Shown here: in pieces, positions 45,006 to 54,246 of the stretch | How the letters are laid out: every line of letters begins with the position of its first letter | Position numbering within the stretch: position 1 is the stretch's first letter | Source: Kangiella shandongensis | GTDB lineage: Bacteria; Pseudomonadota; Gammaproteobacteria; Enterobacterales; Kangiellaceae | NCBI RefSeq assembly: GCF_020005365.1 | Contig: NZ_JACNML010000003.1 | Span: 186,001-250,000 of the forward strand | Length of the DNA: 64,000 nt | Direction of reading: 5' to 3' | Notes under the pieces: generated by a model | The model's input: the letters and a program-made list of their open reading frames with translations, nothing else | Databases searched by the model: none | What the model was told of the DNA's origin: nothing | Made by a program: the position numbers and the translations under genes

Positions 45006-46130
45006 TTATTTAGAAAGTACAGTTAGGATTCTCTCACATGCCTTGCCATCACCATATGGATTATGTGCAAAGCTCATTTTCTCATAAGCACTATCATCTT
45101 CTAACAAAGTACTTACTTCTAAAATTATTTTTTCTGGATTTGTACCAACAAGTTTAACGGTGCCTGCAGCAACAGCTTCCGGTCTCTCAGTTGTATCTCT
45201 CATAACTAAAACTGGCTTACCAAGAGACGGCGCTTCCTCTTGGATACCACCAGAGTCGGTTAAAATTATATGGGACTTATTCATCAGAAAGACAAAGGGT
45301 AAATAGTCCAATGGATCAATTAAATGTACATTACTTTGATTGTTCAGAAGTCTATTTACAGGCTCTTTTACATTAGGATTTAGATGAACCGGATATACGA
45401 ACTGTGTTTTGGGAAACTTAGTGGCCAGCTCACTAATTGCGCTACATATTCTTTCAAAACCATCACCAAAACTCTCTCTGCGGTGACCGGTAATAAGCAC
45501 AATTTTTTGTGTATCATCTAAGAAACCAAACTGTTCCGCTAAGTTTGACTTCAGCAGCTCATCTCCCTCAAGTTTCTTAACAACCTCGAGAAGTGCGTCA
45601 ATAACTGTATTACCCGTTTTATGAATACTGGCTTCTGGCACTCCCTCTTTAACTAAGTTGTTTTTTGAATTCTCAGTAGGAGCAAAATGCAAATTAGCTA
45701 TAGAGCCAGCTAACTTTCTATTACCTTCTTCAGGCCAAGGAGAATAGATATTACCGGTTCTAAGGCCGGCTTCTACATGCCCAACACTTACTTGTTGATA
45801 GTAGGCCGCTAATGAAGCAGATAAAGTGGTTGCTGTATCACCATGTACTAAGACGTGATTAGGTTTGAAATCACTTAAGATATCCCTTAACCCAGTCAAA
45901 ATACCACAAGTTATACTTGTAAGGTCCTGCCCCGGTTTCATCAGGTCCAAATCATAGTCAGGAACGATATCAAACAAATCTAAAACCTGGTCCAGCATCT
46001 CACGATGCTGTGCAGTAACACAAACTTTGGACTCGAAGCCACTTGCAGAATCAAGCAATTTTACAAGTGGGGCCATCTTTATAGCTTCAGGCCTTGTGCC
46101 AAAAACAATCAAAACTTTTTTTTTCTTCAT
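45006..46130 (-). CDS. wecB: UDP-N-acetylglucosamine 2-epimerase (non-hydrolysing)
   Basis: A 374-residue protein, near the length of E. coli WecB (376). Signatures include [14 protein letters not shown] (10-23), [39 protein letters not shown] (split over about 117-138), and [29 protein letters not shown] (about 287-315, split). It interconverts UDP-GlcNAc and UDP-ManNAc. It follows the KpsE-like gene by 32 bases and feeds wecC. A homopolymer A9 (AAAAAAAAA) sits in the first codons (KKKK), a minor slippage risk. Confidence 0.94.
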   Translation of the reverse strand: MKKKKVLIVFGTRPEAIKMAPLVKLLDSASGFESKVCVTAQHREMLDQVLDLFDIVPDYDLDLMKPGQDLTSITCGILTGLRDILSDFKPNHVLVHGDTATTLSASLAAYYQQVSVGHVEAGLRTGNIYSPWPEEGNRKLAGSIANLHFAPTENSKNNLVKEGVPEASIHKTGNTVIDALLEVVKKLEGDELLKSNLAEQFGFLDDTQKIVLITGHRRESFGDGFERICSAISELATKFPKTQFVYPVHLNPNVKEPVNRLLNNQSNVHLIDPLDYLPFVFLMNKSHIILTDSGGIQEEAPSLGKPVLVMRDTTERPEAVAAGTVKLVGTNPEKIILEVSTLLEDDSAYEKMSFAHNPYGDGKACERILTVLSK

Positions 46131-46162
46131 ATTAAATTCTATTAAAAATGCTCTTTGTTAAT

Positions 46163-47608
46163 TTATTTTGTTAACTCAATAATTGTTGAGTGAATAATCC
46201 TACCAATACTAAATAGCATTAAAAGAATGACAGCTAATAACGCTAGGTTGTAGGTAATGTCAGGATAGGTACTATCTTCTGCAATAGTCGGTTTTTCAAC
46301 TGTAACCAAATACTTTACTTGCCTGTAGGCTTCCACTCTGGACTTTTCAAGCGATAGTTGAGATGAAGCGTAAGCCTTGAGGGCCAACTCCATATCCACT
46401 TTTAATCCAATAAACTTAGAAAGTACCTCACTAACGGAATCTCCGCCATCATTATCAGCAAGTCTATTCCGTTCCAACTTTAGCTGTTCCTCAATGGCTT
46501 GAATTTCCCTGACAATGTTAGTTACCGGTGGTGCGTTGTCATTCATGATATTCTTAGCGGCTTTCAACTCTGCTTTTTTCTGTGCAAGCATTGCCTCCAT
46601 TGAATATGTAATCTTTTGCATCGCCATACCTTCTGCCTCAGGATCAATAAGACCGTATTGGTTCTGGAGCTCAAGTAATTGCTTCTTTGTCTCTTTTATT
46701 TTTGCCTCAATAAGCTGGTTTTCTTTTTGTATAAACCTTAATTGCTCTGTGGCTAGCTTATTACTAATTTCATTTATATAAGTTTCAGCACGACTGACAA
46801 TTTCATTGTTAAGCTTATGGGAAAAATCAGGGGTGAATCCCTGTACAATTACTGTGATGACCTGTGACTTATCATCAATAGTTACTTCTACGTGCTTTTC
46901 GTAATAGGCATAAAAGCTCTCTTTACTGCTATCTGCTTCAAGTTTTGAGAAGTAATCACTTGTAGCTGTTTCATAATGATCTTTAAGGTCCAATTTTTTG
47001 TCCAAATACTCGAGAAGGTCTGAAGAGTAGATAAAGGCCTTAACGAGTTCAGCATCCTTACTTGTTGACTCTACACCTAGACCTGAAAGGATCGCCATGC
47101 CTGTGTCCATTGTTGCCGCACTATCTGGCTTTTCGACAATTATTTTAGATTGGCTAACATATCTAGGTGCTGCGAAAGTCATTTGGTAGAAAAAGAAAAC
47201 AAGCCATGGAAAAACAACAAAAATAAAAAAGGGCTTTTTAAAGGTTTGCTTAAGGTTTACCCCCCCCAATTTATTACTTACTTTTCCATTATTGCTCTTC
47301 TCGTCTTTTTTTACTTTATTTTTTGATTTTTTTGGCACAATGGAATGAGCTGCTCCCGCTTCTGTCTTTCCAGGCACAGAATTATTAGCTTCTTCGTCTT
47401 TTTGAATCTTACTTTTAACCTTCTTCGCATACCAGTTATTTAGATACTTTACCCTTTTCATTATTCTGACTGATAACTCTGGATAAGACTCTTCAATATC
47501 TTTAGCATAGCTCAGTAAATATTCAGAACTATTCCATTGCTCTTCTGAGACCTTGGACTTTATGGCAAGAAAATCATTTTCAACCTGCTCACTAAAATCA
47601 TTATTCAT
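46163..47608 (-). CDS. kpsE: KpsE-type capsule export inner-membrane protein with long N-terminal extension
   Basis: A 481-residue polysaccharide co-polymerase of the KpsE/BexC/CtrB type. Residues 1-125 form a hydrophilic Lys/Ser/Asn-rich cytoplasmic extension not seen in E. coli KpsE (382 residues). TM1 lies at about 127-145 (FFIFVVFPWLVFFFYQMTF). A periplasmic region with long coiled coils (about 265-400) comes next, then TM2 at about 450-470. KpsE links the KpsMT transporter to outer-membrane KpsD. The coding strand has a G8 tract (47260-47267, residues 114-117) just before TM1, a possible phase-variation site. Its start overlaps the kpsT stop by one base. Confidence 0.87.
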   Translation of the reverse strand: MNNDFSEQVENDFLAIKSKVSEEQWNSSEYLLSYAKDIEESYPELSVRIMKRVKYLNNWYAKKVKSKIQKDEEANNSVPGKTEAGAAHSIVPKKSKNKVKKDEKSNNGKVSNKLGGVNLKQTFKKPFFIFVVFPWLVFFFYQMTFAAPRYVSQSKIIVEKPDSAATMDTGMAILSGLGVESTSKDAELVKAFIYSSDLLEYLDKKLDLKDHYETATSDYFSKLEADSSKESFYAYYEKHVEVTIDDKSQVITVIVQGFTPDFSHKLNNEIVSRAETYINEISNKLATEQLRFIQKENQLIEAKIKETKKQLLELQNQYGLIDPEAEGMAMQKITYSMEAMLAQKKAELKAAKNIMNDNAPPVTNIVREIQAIEEQLKLERNRLADNDGGDSVSEVLSKFIGLKVDMELALKAYASSQLSLEKSRVEAYRQVKYLVTVEKPTIAEDSTYPDITYNLALLAVILLMLFSIGRIIHSTIIELTK

Positions 47609-48258
47609 TATAATTTCCTGTAAATAGAAATTGCTTCTTCCAGATCATCATAAAAATTTAGCTGACCTTTTTTTATAACAACAGCACTATCGCAAAAGTG
47701 TCTAATCTCTTTTATGTCATGACTGACCATTATTATGTTAGCACTGACACTTTTATCCATAAGCGCTCTTTTTGCCTTGCGCTTAAATTTTTGGTCCCCA
47801 ACTGATGTGGCTTCGTCAATCAGATAAATATCGAAATCTATCGCTACGCAACAAGCAAAAGCCAAGCGAGCTCTCATACCACTTGAGTATGACTTTACCG
47901 GTAAGTCATACTTATGTTTTAGCTCAGCAAACTCTTGAACTTTTTTTTCATATTTGGCTAAATTCGCCACCCCGTTAACTCTTCCAATAAAACGAGTATT
48001 TTCTCTACCCGTCATTTGAGCATGAATACCAGTTGAGAGAGCCACTGGCCAAGAAATAGAAGCCGATGAGGATATGCTTCCAGAGTTAGGGTACTCACTC
48101 CCTGCTAACATTCTGAATAAAGTAGACTTACCCGCCCCATTTGCACCTAAAATCGCTATATTTCTATCTTCTGGGAATGAAAAAGAAACATCCCTTAATA
48201 TGTACTGGTTACCGAGTTGTGATGGGTAGTATTTTGTTACATTATTCAAATGAATCAT
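47608..48258 (-). CDS. kpsT: KpsT-type capsule ABC transporter ATP-binding protein
   Basis: A 216-residue nucleotide-binding domain. Walker A is GANGAGKST (about 38-46). The signature is SSGMRARLAFA (about 124-134). Walker B is FDIYLIDEATSVGD (about 143-156), with the SVGD variant typical of polysaccharide exporters. The short chain with no C-terminal extension fits KpsT (E. coli 219) rather than Wzt. It powers export of the finished lipid-linked chain. It overlaps kpsM by four bases and kpsE by one. Confidence 0.93.
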   Translation of the reverse strand: MIHLNNVTKYYPSQLGNQYILRDVSFSFPEDRNIAILGANGAGKSTLFRMLAGSEYPNSGSISSSASISWPVALSTGIHAQMTGRENTRFIGRVNGVANLAKYEKKVQEFAELKHKYDLPVKSYSSGMRARLAFACCVAIDFDIYLIDEATSVGDQKFKRKAKRALMDKSVSANIIMVSHDIKEIRHFCDSAVVIKKGQLNFYDDLEEAISIYRKL

Positions 48259-49040
48259 AAGCTAATCGCTTGCTTCCAATATCTTTTATATACGACTAAG
48301 GCGAGAAACAGTAAGCTCAAAGTGCATAAATAAACATATTGCTGGCTCACACCAACCGCACCAAAATTAGGATATGCGGCCTGCCTAGAAAGCTCAATTG
48401 CGTGTAACAATGGATTCCATTCTAAATATGGCCAAAACTCTTTTGGAATATCTTGGAGACTGAAAAATACGGCAGATATAAACAGCATTGGACGCTGAGC
48501 CATTTGCTGAAACTTAGTCACTTCAGGAAAAAATGCTGAAGAGATAGAAAATATGATCCCAAGACTCATTGCTATTATCCAAATAAGAGTAAAATTTATT
48601 ATTACAGTTATAGGATCATGCAATGTTAAGTCTATATCTATAAACCACATAATTATTACTAGCACCAATATAACCACAATCTTCACAATATATTCAAACA
48701 AAGAAGATGCAACGAAGGAGCTAATCGGAACAACCTGCCTAAATGCATAAAGTGGCTTATCTTTTTGTAATGCTTTAGATGAGGCGCTCAGAGTGGTCAG
48801 GAAAAACGTCAGGCTTACAATTCCATAAACCATAAAAACAAACGTTGGCATAGAGTGCGTTTCAGCACCATTCATCGCCCCTCTAATAAAAGAAAGAATA
48901 AAGATGAAACTTACTGGCTGGATTATTGCCCAGCTTATACCAAACTTGTCATTAAACTTACTCTGTAAACCTCGAATAAATAACGCGAATATGACATCCT
49001 GCCATATTCTTAGCCTGTTACGCGTTTGAACTTTTGCCAT
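48255..49040 (-). CDS. kpsM: KpsM-type capsule ABC transporter permease
   Basis: A 261-residue membrane protein of the ABC-2 polysaccharide-export class, near E. coli KpsM (258). Six hydrophobic segments lie at about 35-55, 65-85, 112-133, 145-168, 175-195 and 235-255. RNRLRIWQDVIFALFIRGLQSKF is the conserved amphipathic N terminus. With KpsT it moves the capsule polymer through the inner membrane. It starts two bases after the KpsD-like stop. Confidence 0.93.
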   Translation of the reverse strand: MAKVQTRNRLRIWQDVIFALFIRGLQSKFNDKFGISWAIIQPVSFIFILSFIRGAMNGAETHSMPTFVFMVYGIVSLTFFLTTLSASSKALQKDKPLYAFRQVVPISSFVASSLFEYIVKIVVILVLVIIMWFIDIDLTLHDPITVIINFTLIWIIAMSLGIIFSISSAFFPEVTKFQQMAQRPMLFISAVFFSLQDIPKEFWPYLEWNPLLHAIELSRQAAYPNFGAVGVSQQYVYLCTLSLLFLALVVYKRYWKQAISL

Positions 49041-49042
49041 CT

Positions 49043-50839
49043 TTAGTCTAAAGCAACATTTGCTGCTACAGCAATTTGATAGATGATCTGAGTCATATCT
49101 TTAACGGACTGCAAGATTTTAGCGTCGACTTTTGGAAGGACTAAGATCTGATCTCCAGGCTTAATTGAGTTATTATCGCTTGAGCTGGAAATCCATCCTG
49201 AATTTGGATTATCAATATATTTAACCAATCCATTAGCGTGGATTAGAAGGATTCTTTCGTGGTTCGCTCTCTCGGAGTAGCCACCTGCCCAGGCAATGTA
49301 ATCTTCGATTGAAGCATTCTCGTTATAGACCACCGACTGGGACATTAATACTTCTCCGCCAACATGTACTAAATTGGATTTCTGAGGTATTACAATCTCA
49401 TCGCCCTGCTCAAGCAAGATGTTAGCGACATTGCCATTCTCTGAAACGATCACTTTGCCTAATGGCTCAATTTGCTTAGCTCTTTTTACAAAGTCTGAAA
49501 CCAGTCTTGCTTCCTGAGTTCGGATAGTCCCTTCGCCAGTTGACTGTACAGGTGCTGTATAAACACTCCTTTCAAGTCTTTCTAAAGACTGGTCTATCAT
49601 TTCCTTTTGCTTTTCAGCAACGCTTTTCCGCAATATATAGATATTCTCGAAATCTGCCAGTTCAGGATCAACTTCCACATGATTAAGCAGGTCATAAAGC
49701 TTTGTGCTTTTATCGACCGTGTAATGGGAAGGCCCTAAGTGACTTCCACTGACTTTAATGTCGTATATTTGTGCATCCCAATCATCATTGAAAAGTAACT
49801 TGTCTCCATCCTTCAGTGTGAAGTTGCTGAATTTTTTATATGGTAAATATACAGAAAACGGGCCATCCTCACGTGTGCCAGCCACTCCTACGTGACTAAT
49901 TTTTGATAAAGGTCTAGCGTATGTAATTAGTTCGCTTCCCTGTGCTGTTTCATCCTTAAACTCGAATCTAAATGGATTTCTAGCACCTTCGCCCACCGTT
50001 ACTGTGGCACCCTGCTCAGAAACAAAAATGACGTCTTTATCCTTAAAGTTAAATTCAGGCATTTCACCTTTTTTTAGAAAATCATATAAGTCAAAAACCT
50101 GAACAGGTTTCCCTTGTCTTAACACAGAAATCGTTCTATAGCTTCCTCGATCAGCATCGATCCCACCGGCTCTTTTTAAATAGTAAAGCAGACTGTCTGA
50201 TGGCATACCGGCATATTGTCCGGGCCTGATTACTGGGCCAGAAACAAATACAGATATAGGCGTTGGACTCAGTAAGTTGACATAGACTTCTACATTGGAC
50301 TTGTATATTTGTTTTATTCTGGAAGTTACTACCTTGTTGACTTGGCTAGCCCGAGTATTTGCTAGTTGAACAGGTCCAATATTCGGTAAAAATACATTGC
50401 CCTGATTATCAACTGTAACGACCTCAGCAAAGTTTATCGCCCCCCACATCCAAATGGATACTTTATCCCCAGGGGCAATTAAATAATCATCGTTTACACC
50501 ATCAATTCTTTCACTTTCGTAACCACCTGCAAATAAGTTTGCGCCGTAAGGTGGAGGCAGGTTTCGTTCTGAAGAAGGTAATAAATACTCGACCCTTTGC
50601 TCTCCTGGCAATAAGCGTCCTTTGCGAGCCTTATTCACATACTGGCCTGACTCTAATTTATTACTGGGTGAAGTCACAGACTTATTTGGCTGCTGGTTGA
50701 GTAGCTGTGAGGTGTCAAAATCAAATGAGGAACTGGATAAAATTTCTTCTTCAGACGCTGCCTTACTAACATCAATGGATACTATTAAAAAGATGGCTAC
50801 ACTAAGTAATAATTTGAGAGAGAATTTCATATCTAACAC
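49043..50839 (-). CDS. kpsD: KpsD-type polysaccharide export outer-membrane/periplasmic protein
   Basis: A 598-residue protein with a signal peptide (about 1-27, ending SKA). The Poly_export domain has YLIAPGDKVSIWMWGAINFAEVVTVDNQGNVFLPNIGPV (about 119-157, split). Several SLBB domains follow. No lipobox is visible, which fits KpsD (558) rather than lipoprotein Wza. It forms the outer-membrane exit for the ABC-exported capsule. I accept the GTG at 50839 because GGAGGGG lies seven bases upstream; the ATG three codons later would be 16 bases away. It follows the lipoprotein gene by four bases. Confidence 0.9.
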   Translation of the reverse strand: MLDMKFSLKLLLSVAIFLIVSIDVSKAASEEEILSSSSFDFDTSQLLNQQPNKSVTSPSNKLESGQYVNKARKGRLLPGEQRVEYLLPSSERNLPPPYGANLFAGGYESERIDGVNDDYLIAPGDKVSIWMWGAINFAEVVTVDNQGNVFLPNIGPVQLANTRASQVNKVVTSRIKQIYKSNVEVYVNLLSPTPISVFVSGPVIRPGQYAGMPSDSLLYYLKRAGGIDADRGSYRTISVLRQGKPVQVFDLYDFLKKGEMPEFNFKDKDVIFVSEQGATVTVGEGARNPFRFEFKDETAQGSELITYARPLSKISHVGVAGTREDGPFSVYLPYKKFSNFTLKDGDKLLFNDDWDAQIYDIKVSGSHLGPSHYTVDKSTKLYDLLNHVEVDPELADFENIYILRKSVAEKQKEMIDQSLERLERSVYTAPVQSTGEGTIRTQEARLVSDFVKRAKQIEPLGKVIVSENGNVANILLEQGDEIVIPQKSNLVHVGGEVLMSQSVVYNENASIEDYIAWAGGYSERANHERILLIHANGLVKYIDNPNSGWISSSSDNNSIKPGDQILVLPKVDAKILQSVKDMTQIIYQIAVAANVALD

Positions 50840-50843
50840 TGTA

Positions 50844-51224
50844 TCACCCCTCCATAAATTCAGAGGTACGTTTATCCATAAGGCTAGGTATTAAAAACCA
50901 ACCTTTCTCAGACTTACAAATTGATGTTTCGTAACTAACGGTAACTTTGCTGACAACCTGTACTTCTTTACAGTTAAGCCCTAGTGCAGACATATAGTCC
51001 CTACCCAGCTTCATTTGCTTATTATCATAAGTAAAATGCTCTCCTGCTTTTTTACTTTCTAAGGATGCTTGCATGCCCTCAGGTAAGTACTCCCCAGAAG
51101 GATGGCTTTCACCATTAATAAGAGGAACCGAAGCATAAACTTCGGGAGGTGCAGATACACAGGATTGAAGGAATATCAACGGGCAAAAGGTCAATATGTA
51201 TATAACTTTCTTATTTAGTAGCAT
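50844..51224 (-). CDS. small outer-membrane lipoprotein of the capsule operon, unrecognised
   Basis: A 126-residue precursor with a lipoprotein signal (FLQSC, lipidated Cys22). The mature part is about 105 residues with two further cysteines (CKEVQV and CKSEKGWF) that could form a disulfide. I do not recognise the family. The position between the Wzi-like and KpsD-like genes suggests a role in capsule surface assembly or in stabilising the export channel. Confidence 0.75.
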   Translation of the reverse strand: MLLNKKVIYILTFCPLIFLQSCVSAPPEVYASVPLINGESHPSGEYLPEGMQASLESKKAGEHFTYDNKQMKLGRDYMSALGLNCKEVQVVSKVTVSYETSICKSEKGWFLIPSLMDKRTSEFMEG

Positions 51225-51314
51225 ACCATCTCTTTTAATTATGTTTGACTCTACATCATTAGAAAGTGGTGTTACCCACCTGATGATAGAGCCTGCTTAC
51301 TTCATCAAGATTAA

Positions 51315-52775
51315 TTAAAGGGCCATCGTCCATGAAATACCAACTGTGTAGCGATCTTTTTGGTAGCCAAAGGTGTCTATAAGTTCACTATTACCTTTCA
51401 GCTCAAAATCAAATTGGCCATACTTACTAGGGACCCTATACTTAATCTTAACTCTTGTAAAATCCACGGCTTCGGTAGATATAGAGTGATCTCCGTCCCC
51501 ACCATCGCTATTCATATCAACCTTAGACAATGAAATATTGAGCGAATGTCCATTACGGAAATGGGTAATACTACCAAGTGTCAAGCTTTGAGTGTCATTG
51601 TCGTAAGTAGAAGCAACATTAACCCCTTCCGTACGATAACCAGTCTGATAAATGTGATTATTGTAAGTTAGGTCAGGTCTAAACTCATTCTCTGTATCCG
51701 CATATTCCAAGAACAGAGTTGTTGAAAAGTCATCAAAATATAGGTCAGTATCCATGCCTAGCTGATATACTTTTCTTGACGGAGCATAACCTGCCTCGTC
51801 TTCACCAATAAGCTGGCCATAGAGAGATGAATTTAGTGAATCAAATGGCAGATGATATTTGAAGTCGATACCGGCTAACTGATTACCTGGCTCGTTACTG
51901 TAGTCTTCACAAGATAAGTCGCCTTCATCACAGTTATCAAGTCCAATAAGCATATCAAAAAAGCTAGAAGCGGTTTCAGGCCTTCCTTCTCCACCCCATT
52001 GAGCAGTTCTTCTCAAACCAATCTCAAGAGAATTAAACGGCCTAAAAGAAATACTCAACCCTAATAGCTTAGCATGCTTGACATACCTATCGCTCTCTAG
52101 CTGTCCTGCAAAGGCTGTCATTGTCCATGGACCTATCCAAGATAACCATGGCGTTTCGAAGCTATCGGAATGGTTTCTCTGTAAAACGATAGAAGGTACC
52201 GGTCTAGCATTATTCGAAAGTATCAGCGAAGAATCCCAACCAGGCCCCCACCAACGCTCTTGTGCACCTACTGAAATAACCCAGTTACCCCAAACAGTAG
52301 CAAGATACGATCCGTCCAGACGTACTTCTTCTCCATCCAGAGGGTCTAAAACTTGTGAATACTCCAGACCCCAGGCAATATTATCACTCATAGCAGAAAC
52401 ACTAAGAGTTGCTTCAGCTTCTTCGCGTCGCTCATCACCATAATTTCTTATTATTTCGGCTTGATTGGCAGCTCTTATGCCTAATGAACTTTTTGCTCTG
52501 TGATTTGTTTCATACCTAGCCTCCCTAAAAACTCTCAAATAAACAGGGAGCATTCCTTGACTGATAGTACTCCTATCAGCATCTTCCAGATCTTCTATTA
52601 TAGAGGACCACATTAAAGGCCAAGTTGTGATTGGCGACTTAATAATTCCTTCTCGAGACAATTTCTCAATATCTGCCCTTAATTGAATATTGTCAGTTGA
52701 CACCCACGGCTTTGCATTAACTGAGACGTTAAAGAACAAACAGACTACGAGAATATAAAGTGTTCGGGTCATCAA
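51315..52775 (-). CDS. Wzi-like capsule assembly outer-membrane beta-barrel protein
   Basis: A 486-residue protein with a signal peptide (about 1-22, ending VNA). Family signatures include GAQERWWGPGWDSSLILSNNARPVP (about 172-197, split) and FRPFNSLEIGLRRTAQWGGEGRP (about 250-272). The C-terminal half has regular amphipathic strands ending with a hydrophobic residue, as expected for an outer-membrane barrel. Wzi-type proteins bind the capsule to the cell surface. Its ATG overlaps the cysQ stop (ATGA). It occurs here with an ABC-type system, though Wzi was defined in Wzy-dependent ones. Confidence 0.87.
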   Translation of the reverse strand: MMTRTLYILVVCLFFNVSVNAKPWVSTDNIQLRADIEKLSREGIIKSPITTWPLMWSSIIEDLEDADRSTISQGMLPVYLRVFREARYETNHRAKSSLGIRAANQAEIIRNYGDERREEAEATLSVSAMSDNIAWGLEYSQVLDPLDGEEVRLDGSYLATVWGNWVISVGAQERWWGPGWDSSLILSNNARPVPSIVLQRNHSDSFETPWLSWIGPWTMTAFAGQLESDRYVKHAKLLGLSISFRPFNSLEIGLRRTAQWGGEGRPETASSFFDMLIGLDNCDEGDLSCEDYSNEPGNQLAGIDFKYHLPFDSLNSSLYGQLIGEDEAGYAPSRKVYQLGMDTDLYFDDFSTTLFLEYADTENEFRPDLTYNNHIYQTGYRTEGVNVASTYDNDTQSLTLGSITHFRNGHSLNISLSKVDMNSDGGDGDHSISTEAVDFTRVKIKYRVPSKYGQFDFELKGNSELIDTFGYQKDRYTVGISWTMAL

Positions 52776-53554
52776 GGCGTTGGTCCTTGCGCAATAAAGT
52801 ATGGATTCAGCAGCGATTCTTTTGTGTTATAGCTTAGCTCTTGGTCGGTATCATACAAGAAGCAACGGCCCCCTGCAGCACTAAGCACCGCATGAGCCGC
52901 AGCTGTATCCCACTCTGAGGTTGGCCCCAGTCTAGGATATATATCTGCCTTCCCTTCGGCAACAAGACATATTTTTAATGAACTTCCCATAGGGACCAGT
53001 TCATAATCATCAAACTGTTTTAGGTAATCGAGCATCTGTTCTGACTGGTGAGAACGACTTCCGACCACTCTTAAGGGGCTAGAAGGGGTCTGACTGACAG
53101 CGATTGAAGTAACTTCATCTCCAACCTGTTTCTTCGCTCCAGCGCCTTCCACTCCGTAATATAGAGTATCCAATACGGGCGCATAAACAACACCAAAAGT
53201 AGGTTTACCATTACTGATCAGCGCGATATTAACAGTAAACTCGCCGTTCTTCTTAATGAATTCTTTTGTACCATCAAGGGGATCAATCAGCCAATAGGTT
53301 TCCCATTGCTGTCTTTCGGACCAGTCAATATCGGCTGATTCTTCGGACAAGATTGGGGTATCAGGAGTTAACTCAGTTAATTCTTTGACAATATACTGAT
53401 GGGAAGCTAGATCTGCTTCTGTAAGAGGAGAGTCATCAGACTTCTCATAGACTTCGAAGTCTTTTTGGTAAACGGCCATTATTTCATGGCCTGCCTGGAT
53501 TGCTATATGGTTAACTGTTTTTATCAAGCTTTCTGTTAGTAGCTCTTTGCTCAT
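52772..53554 (-). CDS. cysQ: 3'(2'),5'-bisphosphate nucleotidase (PAP phosphatase)
   Basis: A 260-residue inositol-monophosphatase-fold enzyme. The metal site EEsaDIDW is at about 73-80 (LSEESADIDW). WLIDPLDGTKEFIKKNGEFTVN spans about 90-112 (split). SEWDTAAAHAVLSAAGG is near 207. CysQ hydrolyses PAP, the inhibitory by-product of every PAPS-dependent sulfotransferase. It is the first gene of the RfaH-controlled capsule operon, which encodes three sulfotransferases. This is a strong contextual link to sulfation rather than generic sulfate assimilation. The length fits E. coli CysQ (246). Confidence 0.93.
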   Translation of the reverse strand: MSKELLTESLIKTVNHIAIQAGHEIMAVYQKDFEVYEKSDDSPLTEADLASHQYIVKELTELTPDTPILSEESADIDWSERQQWETYWLIDPLDGTKEFIKKNGEFTVNIALISNGKPTFGVVYAPVLDTLYYGVEGAGAKKQVGDEVTSIAVSQTPSSPLRVVGSRSHQSEQMLDYLKQFDDYELVPMGSSLKICLVAEGKADIYPRLGPTSEWDTAAAHAVLSAAGGRCFLYDTDQELSYNTKESLLNPYFIAQGPTP

Positions 53555-53743
53555 ATTTTATCCCATCAGTGATTATTCTTCCTGCTTTGGGTACGCTACC
53601 GCCCGTGGGTTACGGCTCCCAAAGTGCCTATCTTACTGTTTTTATTGTATTTCTATATCAAGCGCGAACCTGAGCAAGCGCCATTATATAGATTTCTCAA
53701 ATCAGCCGAAACCCGTGATATGTAATATTTAGAAAAATATTAA
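53555..53743 (-). promoter_or_regulatory. promoter and leader of the capsule operon between rfaH and cysQ
   Basis: On the minus strand, TTTCGG (53706-53711), 17 bases, then TATAAT (53683-53688) with a GC-rich discriminator predict a start near 53676. The JUMPstart/ops element follows at 53592-53629, about 50-85 bases downstream. Confidence 0.6.
53592..53629 (-). promoter_or_regulatory. JUMPstart/ops element 1, upstream of cysQ and the capsule operon
   Basis: On the minus strand the run is AGGCACTTTGGGAGCC, then GTAACCCACG, then GGCGGTAGCGTA. The last 12 bases match the ops consensus GGCGGTAGCGTG at 11 of 12. RfaH is encoded about 115 bases upstream on the same strand. Confidence 0.85.
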
Positions 53744-54241
53744 TCACGCTTTTTCGATATCTGAGTTCATTACTTCGAGCTTGGTCAGCTTCCCCATCAG
53801 ATTAAGCAACACGATGGAGCGCTTTTCACCGTCAGGGATTTGGAAAACACCTTCCAGATCCCTGAATGGTCCCGCCGTTATTCTGACCTTATCTCCTGTT
53901 TTAGGCGTTTGTTCATCCACATTTGTGACAAACTCTTTATCAACAGCCTGTAATTCATGAACAAGATCGGCTGAAACCTTGCCAGGAATGCCGCCAAAGC
54001 GCACAAAATCCCTAATACCTCTGGTCGAACGTATTTTTGACCAGTGGGTTCCGTCGGTAGCCAGCTCAACGAAAAGATAGCCCGGGAACAGAGGCTCAGT
54101 GACAGACTGCCTTTTACCGCGAACCACTTTCTCGATGGAAATGACCGGTAAAAAGCCATTAATTGATTGATTTTCCAGATTTTCTTGTGCCCGAGCTTCT
54201 TGACGAGGCTTACAGTGCACCAAGTACCACGCTTTACTCAT
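53744..54241 (-). CDS. rfaH: RfaH, operon-specific transcription antiterminator
   Basis: A 165-residue NusG paralogue. The N-terminal NGN domain begins KAWYLVHCKPRQEARAQENL and contains VVRGKRQSVTEPLFPGYLFV (about 40-60) and RGIRDFVRFGG, all as in E. coli RfaH. A C-terminal KOW-like region follows (GDKVRITAGPFRDLEGVF). RfaH binds the ops sequence and carries RNA polymerase through long operons while recruiting ribosomes. Two ops-containing leaders lie in this window, one immediately downstream. The gene follows the MlaC-like gene by five bases, so it may be co-transcribed with it. Confidence 0.94.
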   Translation of the reverse strand: MSKAWYLVHCKPRQEARAQENLENQSINGFLPVISIEKVVRGKRQSVTEPLFPGYLFVELATDGTHWSKIRSTRGIRDFVRFGGIPGKVSADLVHELQAVDKEFVTNVDEQTPKTGDKVRITAGPFRDLEGVFQIPDGEKRSIVLLNLMGKLTKLEVMNSDIEKA

Positions 54242-54246
54242 AGTTA

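Noticed and set aside
46163..50839. Wza/Wzc-type Wzy-dependent capsule export
   Set aside because: No tyrosine autokinase domain or low-molecular-weight phosphatase is present; an ABC permease and ATPase lie between the co-polymerase and export genes, which fits KpsDMTE.
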